DNA of 64,000 nt from Axinella damicornis (lineage: Eukaryota > Porifera > Demospongiae > Axinellida > Axinellidae). The position numbers were made by a program, and so were the translations under genes. This document shows positions 52,256-63,250 of the stretch, in pieces (position 1 is the stretch's first letter; each line of letters starts with the position of its first letter). The stretch is from assembly GCA_963931865.1 (NCBI GenBank), contig OZ007505.1, positions 18,865,139 through 18,929,138 of the forward strand, given 5' to 3'. The notes below the pieces were generated by a model. That model was given only the letters and a program-made list of their open reading frames with translations, searched no databases and was not told the origin of the DNA.

Positions 52256-52789
52256 TGTTTAACCACCATGCATCCTAGTAGAATTAAAAGTGGGTCACCA
52301 TACAGCCCCTAAAATAGTAATGTGGGTACGGTAGTATCACTACTCCATATTTAGTGATGGTACCTAATTAAAACTGCAGCTGCAATAAACCTATACCAAT
52401 CTGAATTATGTAGAACTCACCTCTTGTATGACATCTGATATACTGACGACTTGTCTTTCGGTGTAGTTTGTTATTATTTTTTTCACTTTCCTGTGAGTTA
52501 GAATAGCTACACTGTCATTTGTAATGACTAGCCCTGGTCAGTGAAACTGAATTTGTGTTACCTAAAAAGTCACATGGGAAGTAAAACATCTTCAAATTTG
52601 GAGATGTTTACTGCTAACAACTCCTATAATTATGCATGTAGCTACTTGGTGAATGGCATGTTTACAAAGAATGGCTATAGTTTATAGTTTAGGACTTTAG
52701 GTATTGTACATGCATGGTGACTCACAAAAAACATCTATTCATCAATAAGAAAGCTAAGAGCTTTGGGAAATCTGCATAACAATTTTTTG

Positions 52790-53780
52790 CAAGTATAAGA
52801 CAATGAGAATCAGGGTAATGGCAATGCTGTGAAATTGCAAGATGGTTCTCTTTCAGAACGTCACCCTCATAATGCTAAGCAGTTTTGGAAGGCAACACAG
52901 TATCTGCACAGGCCAATCTCATCCATCCCCATTCTCTTCCATAATAATGCCACAACCTCCACAGACAAGGAGAAAGCAAACATGCTCAACTATTTCTTCT
53001 TGAAGTGCTTCAACAATCACAACCTGCTTTGGAAGTCACTGATTCATTGCCTTGACTATAACTATATGTTCTTGCAGTTGGACCTGACTATGTTCGGTGT
53101 ACAGAGACAGACTCTTGATGTTAGAATGCCAATGACTCTGGTACTATTTCAGCCAGGATGCTAAGAGAGACTGCTATGCACATCTTGGACAGTAACCATC
53201 TATCTTTCTAGGAACAATATACCTTCTTCTTGGAAGAAGTCGGCATTGTTCCTATTCCAACATGTGGTGAGATGTCAAACAGAGTCCAACATACAGGCCC
53301 ATATCCTTCATTGTTGGCAAATGGAATCCAACATGCAACTATTCAGGCCCATATCCTTCAAACTTCTGAAGAAGGTTCATTGCAGAACATGTCTACAATC
53401 CAGCATGTAGTTTGCCAATGCTTAGTGGGTTAGACTTGCTGGGGAAAGATGTGTGTGCTTTTTTTCTTTGATTTTGACACAGTCCCTTACTATGCACTCA
53501 TGCAAAAATTGCAGTATGCAACCACATCCTAACCTGGCATTGTAGCTATCTGACTGATAGAGAGCAGCAAGTAGTTGTAAAGGTGCTACTTCAGAGTGCA
53601 ATCGATTGCGAGGAGTGGTTGCATTTCCTTCTAGAGATGCGTAGGAGCCCAGTGGAAAAATCATCTGTTTGTAGTCTTGATCCAACCTCCTCGGCAAATA
53701 GCTGTGTGGATCTGTTGCCGGCTTTCTGGATAGCTCTGACGTCATTATAGCTACAGTTTCTGCAATACAACTGCAGTCTT
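52790..53780 (+). mobile_element. Best preserved LINE-like reverse-transcriptase remnant
   Basis: Read across frameshifts, it gives KQFWKATQYL and DKEKANMLNYFFLKCF, then FDFDTVPYYALMQKLQYAT near 53470 (RT motif A region, FDTVPH..LM.KL in LINEs) and YLTDREQQVVV near 53550. This order is that of a non-LTR retrotransposon second frame from before the RT domain to its palm. No frame is intact. Related, more decayed pieces lie in every other intergenic region. Confidence 0.7.
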
Positions 53781-54208
53781 CTATTCTAGTTTTGTAGTCA
53801 CATGATTCAGACCTTAAGTAGTAAAACATCTCCAAATTTGTGATACTAATGACCTCTTAAATACCTTTGCATGCACACAATACATGGGAATTGTGTGTTT
53901 ACAAAGAGAAAGCTGTACAGTTTAGGCATTGTACATTGCATTATTTTATGTTGACAATGTCACACTGCTACAATTCAAGCAATACAACATTCAATACAGG
54001 AGCAATGTTAGCCAAGCACTGGTTTGTACATGCATATCAGCTGACAATTACACAAGAGTCAATTTTACAAATACACTGACTTGAAGCACATTGTAAGCTA
54101 TAATTATAATCTGGAAGTTGCCTCATGCACTGCACACTCACACCACAATATTATGCTACACATAGCTATAGGATATGTAAGTATGTGTATCTGTGTATAG
54201 TCCTTCTC

Positions 54209-57200
54209 TCATGGGTCATTTGTGTTGATCAAGTTAAGCGGCTCTCGAAGTTCAGTGAAGTTTGTGGTGGGAGGAATCAAAGGTACTGATTTCCAGTTGA
54301 TCCAATCAAGTGGCTCTTGAAATTCAGTGACGATTGATGAGGAAGCAATTGACAAATGCCTAGCTTGCATTGAAGTGTTGTGATTTAGCTGAAGTGTCTC
54401 AGGATTTGAACGTTCTACGACAGTCATGGTGGGAGCAGTCAGTGTGTGAGCTTCATGGTACACATCCCCTGAACTGTTGTCATTGAACATGACCCTCGAC
54501 TGAGAGAGACGCAATTGGTTAATTTTCTGTTGCAATTTGGCCCCAACTTGCTGGTAAGCGTGGCAGAGAAGGACCGCAATGAAGGTGGCAAATGCTATAC
54601 CAACTGATGTGTATGCAACAGCAGCCTGGCTAACTGGCACTAGAGCAAACTTCACATAGTAGGTGGCTACAGCAAGAATGCCTAGGTTGAGAATGAAAGA
54701 GATTTCAAGGATATCAAGGTACAACTTTTATATATCAAACCAGTAAAGTGGGTTAGTGTAAGTAGCCCAATCACTGCAGTTACAATAACCAGAAGATTAA
54801 GACTGGGGTCAGCGCGAGTGTTGAAGGCAAACACCAGCAACAGAGTGCAGCGAAGACAGAGCATCAGTCCAGTCCAGTAACGGTGTTGATCTCTATATGG
54901 TGCATGGTAAGCATCCAGGAATGGCTTTATTCTGGAATTGTTGATCCAGTGGAGACACCTTCGATTGGAGTGTGCTTGGAGCCACTGCCCCAGAGTGAGG
55001 ATGAGGGTGTAGGGAAGAAAGAGGATCAGAAGTGTCAGCAAAGCAACCAGAAAGAGGGCAACATGCTTGCCATGAAGGTACCGGATGTTGCCATCATGCA
55101 GCCAGACAGCAAGCTGCACATTATTGGGATAATCAAGGAAGGTGACAAATAATGAAGCAATGATGGTATGCAGGAGCTTTGCATAGGACAGAAGGAAGAG
55201 TGTTGCTAGAACTGCAACTGGGTTGGAGCCAAACAACCTTCCAATTCTTGATGAGTAGTAACTAGCAAGTATTATCAGTCCCACTAAGCTCCATATGTAT
55301 AGAGGGAAGATAAACTGCAACCAAGTCTTAGCATATGCATCCATTCCGTCATAAAAGCAAGTTTCAATCCCTAAGTCTAGGTGAAGCCAGGCTATGAACA
55401 CTGTCAGAATGTTGGTTTGGTTTGGTGGGAAGAAGATTGCACGATTAGCTGCAACAACGTTTGCATAGAAGATCAGCCCATTGATGGTTCCAGCTGCAAC
55501 TGTGAGCTTGCAAATGAGCAGAAAGAGGACTAATGTGATTCCAGCCAGAGCAAATGGGAAGAGCAGCAATATGTGAAGGTTGGAACACTGTATACATTTA
55601 GAGCTACCAAGAGCAAGGCTAAGTCCTGATTTACACTCTCCACATAAGAGACCTGACCTGCTGTTTTCACACTGCAAGTCAGAATTGTTGAGAGAGAAAC
55701 TGATGCAGTCTGTGGCTGGCTTGCAGTAGTCAAATGGGCAGTGTGGGTGGAGGATCAGTGCTTGGGAGTAATTGTCATACCCCACCCAGAACTCTCCCTC
55801 ACGCATTAGTGTTCTCTCTGTGATGTTACATCCGGTGGTGTACTTCTGAAGCCTTGGTTCACACCCACACATCATCTCAGATGAATTCAAACTAAATCCA
55901 GGGGGACAGGGAAGAAACTGTAAAGAGATATTCAGAACAATTCCGTCGGTTCCACATGGGCCATCTGCATACAGTACTAGCATAGCAGTCTTGTTGACAG
56001 CTGATGAACGCATCTGATAATAAAGATCAGTGCAGTCTGCTTTCACATTCTGAGTATCTTGGAATTGAGCTAGTGAGATATTTCCATCTGACTCGGCAAA
56101 AAATGCTCGAACAACAGCAGGAACAACTCCATCTCTCTGTCCAGTTGCAACTACAGGAAAGTGGAACAGTTCACCTGGGTACGGTTGTCTACAGAGTTCT
56201 ATAATGCTGCAATTTGCAATTCCATATTCACACATGCAAACTTGAAAGGGATCAGAAGAAATGCTGTTTTGTTCCTGCTGCATTTCCATATTTTGTACAT
56301 CCAATGATGGGTGATCCATGAATGCTTTTCCCCTGTCTTCAATATGAACATTGCAGTTGTCTAATGAACCACCATACACTGCACTCCCTGATATCCCTGC
56401 ATGATTGTTGTAGAAATATGAGTGGATGTTGAGGGATGCATGAATCGCAGCAGTGAGTGAATCATGAGGGAGCTTAATTGTCCCATAAACTTGAAAGAAG
56501 CACCCCACAAGTTTGTAAGGTAAAGGAAGACAGTATGAGAAAGGGTCGGAATCCTCCACATACACTGCTCCTCCATACTCTGTTGCATTGTTGCCATCCA
56601 TAGTGACAACTGTGTTATGAGAGAGGAAATTGAATGAATCTACCAGATACTGTCCCCCACCCCTTGCAGCAGTGTTTCCTGTGAAGCTGTTGTTGCCCCT
56701 GAAGTAGATACTTGCTGCAAGTCCATATATTCCTCCGCCTTGCAACTGTCCTGAGTTTGAGCTGAAACTGGTGTTTCTACTGAATTTCAAAGTGCTGTTC
56801 TCAGAATAAATTCCTCCTCCATAGTGCTGTGCTGAGTTGCCACTAAAGGTGTTACATCCTTCAAAACTTAAGATACTGTCTTTTGCGTATACAGCTCCAC
56901 CATGGATCAGTGCTGAATTATCCATGAAATCTAATGTGAAAAAATTGTAGCCTACACTATCTTTCCCAGTGGTGTTGTCTCTACTACTTTCAGTAATGTC
57001 TAGAATGCATTTCCTTGTATAGATTGCTCCACCAAGAATTGCTGGGTTGCCTCTGAATGTAGTGTTACCAGTGAAGTTCAGAGTGCTGTAGAATGCCCAT
57101 ATTCCTCCACCCTTTTGTTGTGCTGAGTTGTTTCTGTAAGCAGTGTTACCAGTGAAGTTTAGAGTGGTGTTCCACACAAATATTCCTCCACCATCTTCTG

Positions 57201-59347
57201 AATCAGCTGAGTTTTGTTTGAAAGTTGTGTTACCAGTGAAGATCAAAATGCTGTCTGATGCGATGATTCCTCCACCACTTTCTTCTGCTGAGTTGCTTTG
57301 GAAAGCTGTGTTACCAGTGAACTTCAAACTGCTGTCTAATGCGATGATTCCTCCACCACTTTCTTCTGCTGTGTTATTTCTGACAGTAGTGTTACCAGTG
57401 AACTTCAAACTGCTGTCTGATGCGATGATTCCTCCACCACTTTCTTCTGCTGAGTTGGTTTGGAAAGCTGTGTTACCAGTGAACTTCAAACTGCTGTCTG
57501 ATGCAATGATTCCTCCACCACTTTCTTCTGCTGAGTTGCTTTGGAAAGCTGTGTTACCAGTGAACTTCAAACTGCTGTCTGATGCGATGATTCCTCCACC
57601 ACTTTCTTCTGCTGAGTTGCTTTGGAAAGCTGTGTTACCAGTGAACTTCAAACTGCTGTCTGATGCGATGATTCCTCCACCACTTTCTTCTGCTGAGTTG
57701 CTTTGGAAAGCTGTGTTACCAGTGAACTTCAAACTGCTGTCTGATAAGATGATTCCTCCACCACTTTCTTCTGCTGAGTTGCTTTGGAAAGCTGTGTTAC
57801 CAGTGAACTTCAAACTGCTGTCTGATAAGATGATTCCTCCACCACTTTCTTCTGCTGAGTTGCTTTGGAAAGCTGTGTTACCAGTGAACTTCAAACTGCT
57901 GTCTGATAAGATGATTCCTCCACCATTTTCTCCTGCTGAGTTGCTATGGAAAGTTGTGCTACCAGTGAACTTCAAACTGCTGTCTAATGCGATGATTCCT
58001 CCACCATTTTCTTCTGCTGTGTTGTTTTGGAAAGTTGTGCTACCAGTGAAGTTCAACCTGCTGTCTGATGCAATGATTCCTCCACCACTTTCCCTTGCTG
58101 AGTTGCTTTGGAATGCAGTATTACCAGTGAAGTTAAGAGTGCTGTTACCTATATCAATTCCTCCACCACATTCTGAATAGGCTGAATTGCTTTGGAAAGT
58201 AGTGTTACCAGTGAAGTCCAGAGTGCTATTCGTTAGATCAATTCCTCCGCCATACTCTGAATAGGCTGAGTTCTGTTTGAAAATTGTGTTTCCAGTGAAC
58301 TTCAAACTGCTGTCTGATGCCCAGATTCCTCCACCACTTTCTTCTGCTGAGTTGCTTTGGAAAGTAGTGTTACCAGTGAAGTTTAAACTGCTTTCCAATG
58401 ACAAGAATCCTCCACCGCTTGTGTCCGCTGAGTTGTTTCTGAAAGTAGTGTTACCAATGAAGTTCAAAGTGCTGTATATTGCTGTAATTCCTCCACCAAA
58501 TAGTTTCGCTGAGCTGTTTCTGTAAGTTGTGTTCCCAGTGAACTTCAAACTGCTGTCTGATGCCATGATTGCTCCACTGCTAACATTTTCTGCTGAGTTG
58601 TTTCTGAAAGTAGTTCTACCGGTGAAGTTGAGAGTGCTCCGCCATGCATATATTCCTCCACCATCTTCAGCTGAATTGCTTATAAATGTGCTGATCTCAG
58701 CTTCGAATATCAAGATACTAGTGTTTGTGTGAATTGCTCCCCCTAAACAGATGCAGGTACGAATCCTGTCAGAGCACCTCCTACAGTTGTTTGTGAAACT
58801 TGCTTCCCTTCAGAACCAGGCTGCTGTAGAACACCCCAAGTGCAGTGCCAATGCTGTCCTGAAACAAGCAGTTGAGGATTCTTATGTCCTGTCCTAAATA
58901 CACTGACACTCCATAGGCTGTCAGGTAATTGTATCTATGACCAACTGCACCCTTGCCGCAGGAGTTGAATGTCAAGCCATGAACTGTCACATGCGATATG
59001 TGTCTGAATGTAAAACCAACCAATCCTTGGCACACAATCCTGCTTCCACTTGCTGTGTCACCATCTGCAGATGAGGTCTGTTGTGCATAGATCTCGAAAT
59101 CACTGACATTCTCCACTGTAAAATTTACACTGAGGACATGTTCCCCAGGCAGGAACAACAGTGTGGTGTTGGAGGTGAGCCAGTGGTGAGTTTGTTGTGC
59201 ATACTCTGAGAGGGTGAGGCAGGGGTTTGCAGGACACGGTGTGTTGGCAGTGGGTTTGACATAATGGGTGGTGTGGTCAGAGCAGGTGGTGAAATGGACT
59301 AAGAGGGGTAGCAGTGTTGCCATGACGATCCTTGGTGATCCTGCCAT
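54209..59347 (-). pseudogene. B5: B-type gene with two frameshifts
   Basis: It has a complete B-type layout but is split into three frames. The start (MAGSPRIVMATLL) is at 59347. A 2-base deletion at about 58800 (GAAACTTGC for GAAACTATTGC) breaks the N-terminal domain; a frame then runs from 58713 to 54682 through about 27 repeats, Cys-rich module and most of the membrane domain. A 1-base deletion near 54729 (CTTTTATATATC for CTTTTTGTATATC) shifts the last membrane segments and tail. Elsewhere it is intact and closest to B1, including the repeat types and the 3.9-kb upstream flank. It may be a young pseudogene, or the indels may be sequence errors in homopolymer-like context. Confidence 0.82.
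57050..58720 (-). repeat. 81-bp coding repeat array in B5
   Basis: From about 57430 to 57930 six successive 81-bp units are almost identical; protein units differ only as GGGIIAS or GGGIILS before DSSLKFTGNTAFQSNSAEES. The opposite strand is also open for 345 codons because the unit lacks stops in that frame. Confidence 0.88.
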
Positions 59348-59487
59348 GCTGTGCAGCTGGGGTGCAGACCTGAGATGGAAGAGCTCATAGTTTATGAAGT
59401 TTGTCAACTACATGCAGTCTGCTTAATGATGTCCAGAGTGAACAAACGTAATGTCTATTCTTTCCTTGAAGTCAACTGTGGCATGCA

Positions 59488-59491
<4 letters not shown>

Positions 59492-59520
<29 letters not shown>
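59492..59520. repeat. (CA)n microsatellite, about 14 units
   Basis: Third member of the homologous CA tracts, about 145 bases upstream of the B5 start. Confidence 0.95.
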
Positions 59521-59522
<2 letters not shown>

Positions 59523-60159
59523 AAATACATTCAGGCATAGATTGCACGCACACTTACAGACACTAACCACACACACTCATTACGTCTTTTACCACTCCCA
59601 TCGGTCATGAGTGCAATGCGATGTGAGGAGGATCGATCTTCCAGAGATGCGTAGGAGTCCATGCAGCGGGGAATTCAAAGGCATCTGTTAATTAAATTAT
59701 GCTTACCTTGATCCTAAACAACCAATCTCCTCGGCCAAAGAGCTGTGGGCCTGTTATAATTACCGGCTGTTTTCGGACCATGCACACTTTTCTCAGATCA
59801 TTATTCCACGTATAGCTAGCTACTAGCTATGTATACCACCAATTTCAGGGCATACTGGTCCAGGAGGACCAATTAACTGCTTGGAGTTTTAGTTTTTGGC
59901 CAGACCATAATTTCTGTGACTGGACTTTTATTTTGTGCTGGCATTTTCTGGGACTCTCCTAGCCTTATTGTTGGAGATGATGAGGAAGACCACCCCTAGC
60001 TAACTGTTCAGGGTCATGAAACTTAATGCAGTGTCAGTCAGGAAACTTTAATTCCTATTGCACCAGTTGAAACACCCCGTGTACTATGTACCTTCATCCT
60101 CATGTATTGATAGCACTTACAGTAATGGCTACTCATACAATGCTCTGCATGTGTGTGCA

Positions 60160-60198
60160 ACCATAGATATACTACACGACGTGTAGTATATCTATGGT
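60160..60198. repeat. Perfect 19-bp-arm palindrome, second copy
   Basis: Identical to 12834-12872. Confidence 0.85.
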
Positions 60199-60296
60199 GC
60201 AACAGATTGCCAACCTTGAAAACATATACATGTACATTACACGCACATAGTGTCCACCTTCCCTGTGACATCATAATGTCAAGTAATATGGGACAT

Positions 60297-60409
60297 TAGT
60301 CTCATTCCCAGACCTTTCATCCAGCGTGTATATTGCTTCCAGTAGCTATAGTTATGCATATACTAAAAGTGATCTGTGCTGGGGTTGGTTGGGTCTGGGA
60401 CTGAGATTA
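60297..60409. mobile_element. Old TAGTCTC-ended miniature element, copy 3
   Basis: Counterpart of 12971-13083. Confidence 0.6.
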
Positions 60410-60929
60410 GACATTAATCTTGTGTAAGGTTGGTTGTACTGTAAATGTAAAACAGAGTGGATCATGGTATTGTGGGTACGGTAGTATCATGGAGTATAGT
60501 ACTACTCCATCTGTAGGGATGGTATATGGTATATGTGCAAAAATGGCCGCTGAATTAAACCTACTAATCTGACACATGTAGAGAACTCACCTCTTGTATA
60601 TATACGACTTCTGGTATGCTGATGACAGTGTCTTTCAGTGTAGTCTGATATTAGTTTTTCCACTTTCCTGTGACTTATAGAATAGCTACAGTCCGTTCAA
60701 TGGCTAGTGCATCCACAGCTGCATGTTACGCTGAAATTGAAGGTGTTTTCCTTGTTACTTATACATGTAGATAATCTAGGAGGCAGATAAGAACACCAGC
60801 AGTAAACACCTCCAAATTTGGTAAAATGACCTCTTTATACCTATGCATGCACAAGATAAATGGTGTAGCTACTTATTAGAAACTGAAACTACCTATTCAA
60901 GAGAGTTCTACACGATCACTTGTAAGTAT

Positions 60930-61440
60930 ATACAAAAATGAGAAACAGGGTAACTTACCATGCTATGAAATGGAAAGAAGCTTTCCTTTCAGAACTGCAA
61001 CCCTCCTGATAACAATAAGAGTGCATAAGCAAACCTCATCCATGATAATATTAATGTCACTATCTCCATGTACCCTGACAAGAATCTTTTGTTACAGTAA
61101 CTTTCCTTCTCTTTGGTAGAAATCAACTTCTTATATATCGCAAAATCAGGTGCACAACCAGAGCCCAACCAATGCACATCCTTGTTACTATATATAGCTA
61201 CTATGAGCCATTCTGGAGTAGCAGTTCCACTACATCATGATCACATAATGCCTACAACACTGCAGCAGTTTGCTAACGCACATTGTGGATTCCAAAGCAA
61301 AAACCATGAAATGTTGGACTCTGGGGTTGATAATAATCCCTCCCCATGCGCTCATATAGTATGCAGGATTTGACAACCATATCCTGCACTGGGATTGTAT
61401 AGCTATCTCACTGATATAGAGAGTAGTGAATCATTGGCAG
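60930..61440 (+). mobile_element. Decayed LINE-like RT remnant, flank copy 3
   Basis: Counterpart of 13590-14110, with the same LQQFANAHCGFQ stretch and TATCTCACTGATATAGAG block. Confidence 0.5.
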
Positions 61441-61567
61441 TCACAGTTCCCCAATGATCGGTGTAGTGTGTTTCTAATCTATAGAATGAATCACCTCAAC
61501 CTAACTGTCTGGCCGCTGTAAAATGATCCTCTATCCTGATGATATGCTCCAAGATGACAAACTCCAT

Positions 61568-61598
61568 TAGCCTTGTCCCCAGGTCGGGAACGAGGCTA
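61568..61598. repeat. Short foldback, copy 3
   Basis: TAGCCTTGTCCCCAGG...GAACGAGGCTA, counterpart of 14241-14271. Confidence 0.6.
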
Positions 61599-62774
61599 TC
61601 TCAGAATGGGCATCTGTAAACCACCTCCACTTCAGTTCCCAAAGTTGCAAACATAGCTATACACCTTGATCTCGAAAAAGCAAAGGGAAACAAGGGATTA
61701 CCCATCCCTGATCAAGGATGCCCTTGTTTAATGTTCTGCTCAGTTTTGAAATGACAGGCCGTCACTAGCTAAATCTCTTATAATTTTTCAGAGAAAATCA
61801 TAGTAGCTAAATGCAGAGTTTTTTGGTTTCTTGGGGAGAGCTATATGCTTACATACAAAAGGCCCTTACTGTGAGTGAGCCCCTTCTACATACAGTCGTG
61901 ATGGATGGCTGGAGGAAGTGTCTGTGTCTGTCATCGTTAATCATTGTCCATCGAAACTTCAACTACAAATGCATTTGCCCCACAATGTCATCTTGTGTAG
62001 CTATATAAAATAGGCCACATGTATCAGACCTCTAAGTATAACACAGACCATTTAATCCAAAAGTGCTTATCTACCAACCCGTCAGAGCAGATGTACAGAT
62101 GTCAGGAGTTCACGGATACACTGCCTATTGCCTTGTTCTGTAACATAGGCTTGACTCCTTTAAAAGAAATGTATCTGGTTATTTGTAGTTGTGCTTTTTA
62201 TGTGGGTATCAGTTGTGCTTTTTAATCAGATCATTAACTGCCTTATAGTATTGCATTTGCTACCCTTCACTTGCATTACCCTTGTTCCGTTTTGCATTGC
62301 TTCTTTGTTGTCTTGAGGGTACATACTTGTATTAGCAGTTGTTGCTATTTATGTATCCTGTGTCACTGGACATGAATTTTCATAGCTATATATAAAAAAA
62401 AACTGCTCACTTCTTCTGACTTCCGTGGCCTGATGAGTGCTGCGTGTGGTAGCTCTTATATGCCACTGAAGATGGACTGATCCCCACTTCAATCAGAACA
62501 CAGCATCTCTGAATACGTATACACCGAGTGTGGATGGAGCTCTTCTGGGCTTAACGCTGACAAGACAATGCCAGCGCTATCTGCATAAGTATACGCCAAA
62601 GGCACGTAAACCAACTGGCACGATATCGATAGCTGCAGTGATACCGTAAACTGTATCGATACCGTAAACTACTGAATCGGTACCGTAACTATTTCGGTAC
62701 TAGCCTACTATACTACAGGTAAAAGTTTTTCGTAGAAACTTATTCTGGTAGGCGGGGTCACAAAAGTGACGAGG

Positions 62775-62870
62775 ATGTTGACTGGAGCATTCCGTCCGTT
62801 TGTCCGCTACTTGCGAGCGGCAACGATGCGCAGAGCTATTCCTCTTGCTCGAGGCAGAGAGTACAGTGAG
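62775..62870 (+). other. Presequence-like first exon island, copy 3
   Basis: Intact 32 codons (MLTGAFRPFVRYLRAATMRR, then ...PLARGREYSE) ending at GAG|GTGAGG, phase 0. It is preceded by GGCGGGGTCACAAAAGTGACGAGG, a compact promoter-like stretch. An Arg-rich, acid-free start suggests a mitochondrial targeting peptide. No second exon was found in the remaining 1.1 kb. Confidence 0.42.
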
Positions 62871-62997
62871 GTGAGGTAGCCGCATGCCATCCTGCCAGGA
62901 TCTAGTCTGCTAATGCACAGTGCCATTTTGATTTTCCTTTTGATGCGTAAATAGACTTAGGGTCAGCCCATGCACATCTATAGATAATAGCACATAC

Positions 62998-63159
62998 CTT
63001 GTTCCATCCATGTTCTGTTGTCCAAGCCATCTTCCTGCTGCTGTTGGGTTGTCAGCAGTGTGCCGTGTGGCCTTGATTCCATGTAGTCTCGCAGGCCAGC
63101 CTCATTTTCCAAGTAGGGGGCGCGGCCAGAGAATCCGTCAGAGTTGACTAACATGTGGA
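62998..63159 (-). other. Exon-like island, unknown protein, copy 3
   Basis: This copy has both splice signals: CTGTCAG before and AACAAG|GTATGTG after the 162-base segment. Relative to copies 1 and 2 it has a 9-base gain (VNS) and a 9-base loss (MHW), both in frame. Encodes DGFSGRAPYLENEAGLRDYM and onward to RTWMEQ. No family recognised. Confidence 0.5.
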
Positions 63160-63250
63160 CTGACAGCCTGAGATCAATGATCAGTGCCAAGTCCAAGGGA
63201 ACTGGAAACCAAAGTCTCCTGGGCTGTGGGGTCTGAGCACATGCAGTAAG

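Larger units (their letters stand above)
51847..54208. other. B4 upstream region, diverged B-type flank
   Basis: A diverged version of the duplicated flank, lacking CA repeat and exon-like islands. Contains a large foldback (52163-52255) and the best preserved LINE-like remnant. The last 150 bases are the 3' flank of B5. No gene seen. Confidence 0.6.
59348..63250. repeat. Duplicated B 5' flank, copy 3
   Basis: Closest to copy 1 (11147-15530), sharing the small palindrome and most single-base variants, but without the piggyBac-like insert. Between about 62120 and 62400 it has extra sequence absent in the other copies. Confidence 0.85.

Noticed and set aside
57143..58180. 345-codon + strand frame through the B5 repeats, and similar ones in B1, B2 and B4
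   Set aside because: It is the exact antisense of the coding repeat unit, ends where the repeats diverge, and has no signal peptide or domain. The sense frame continues into a conserved gene.
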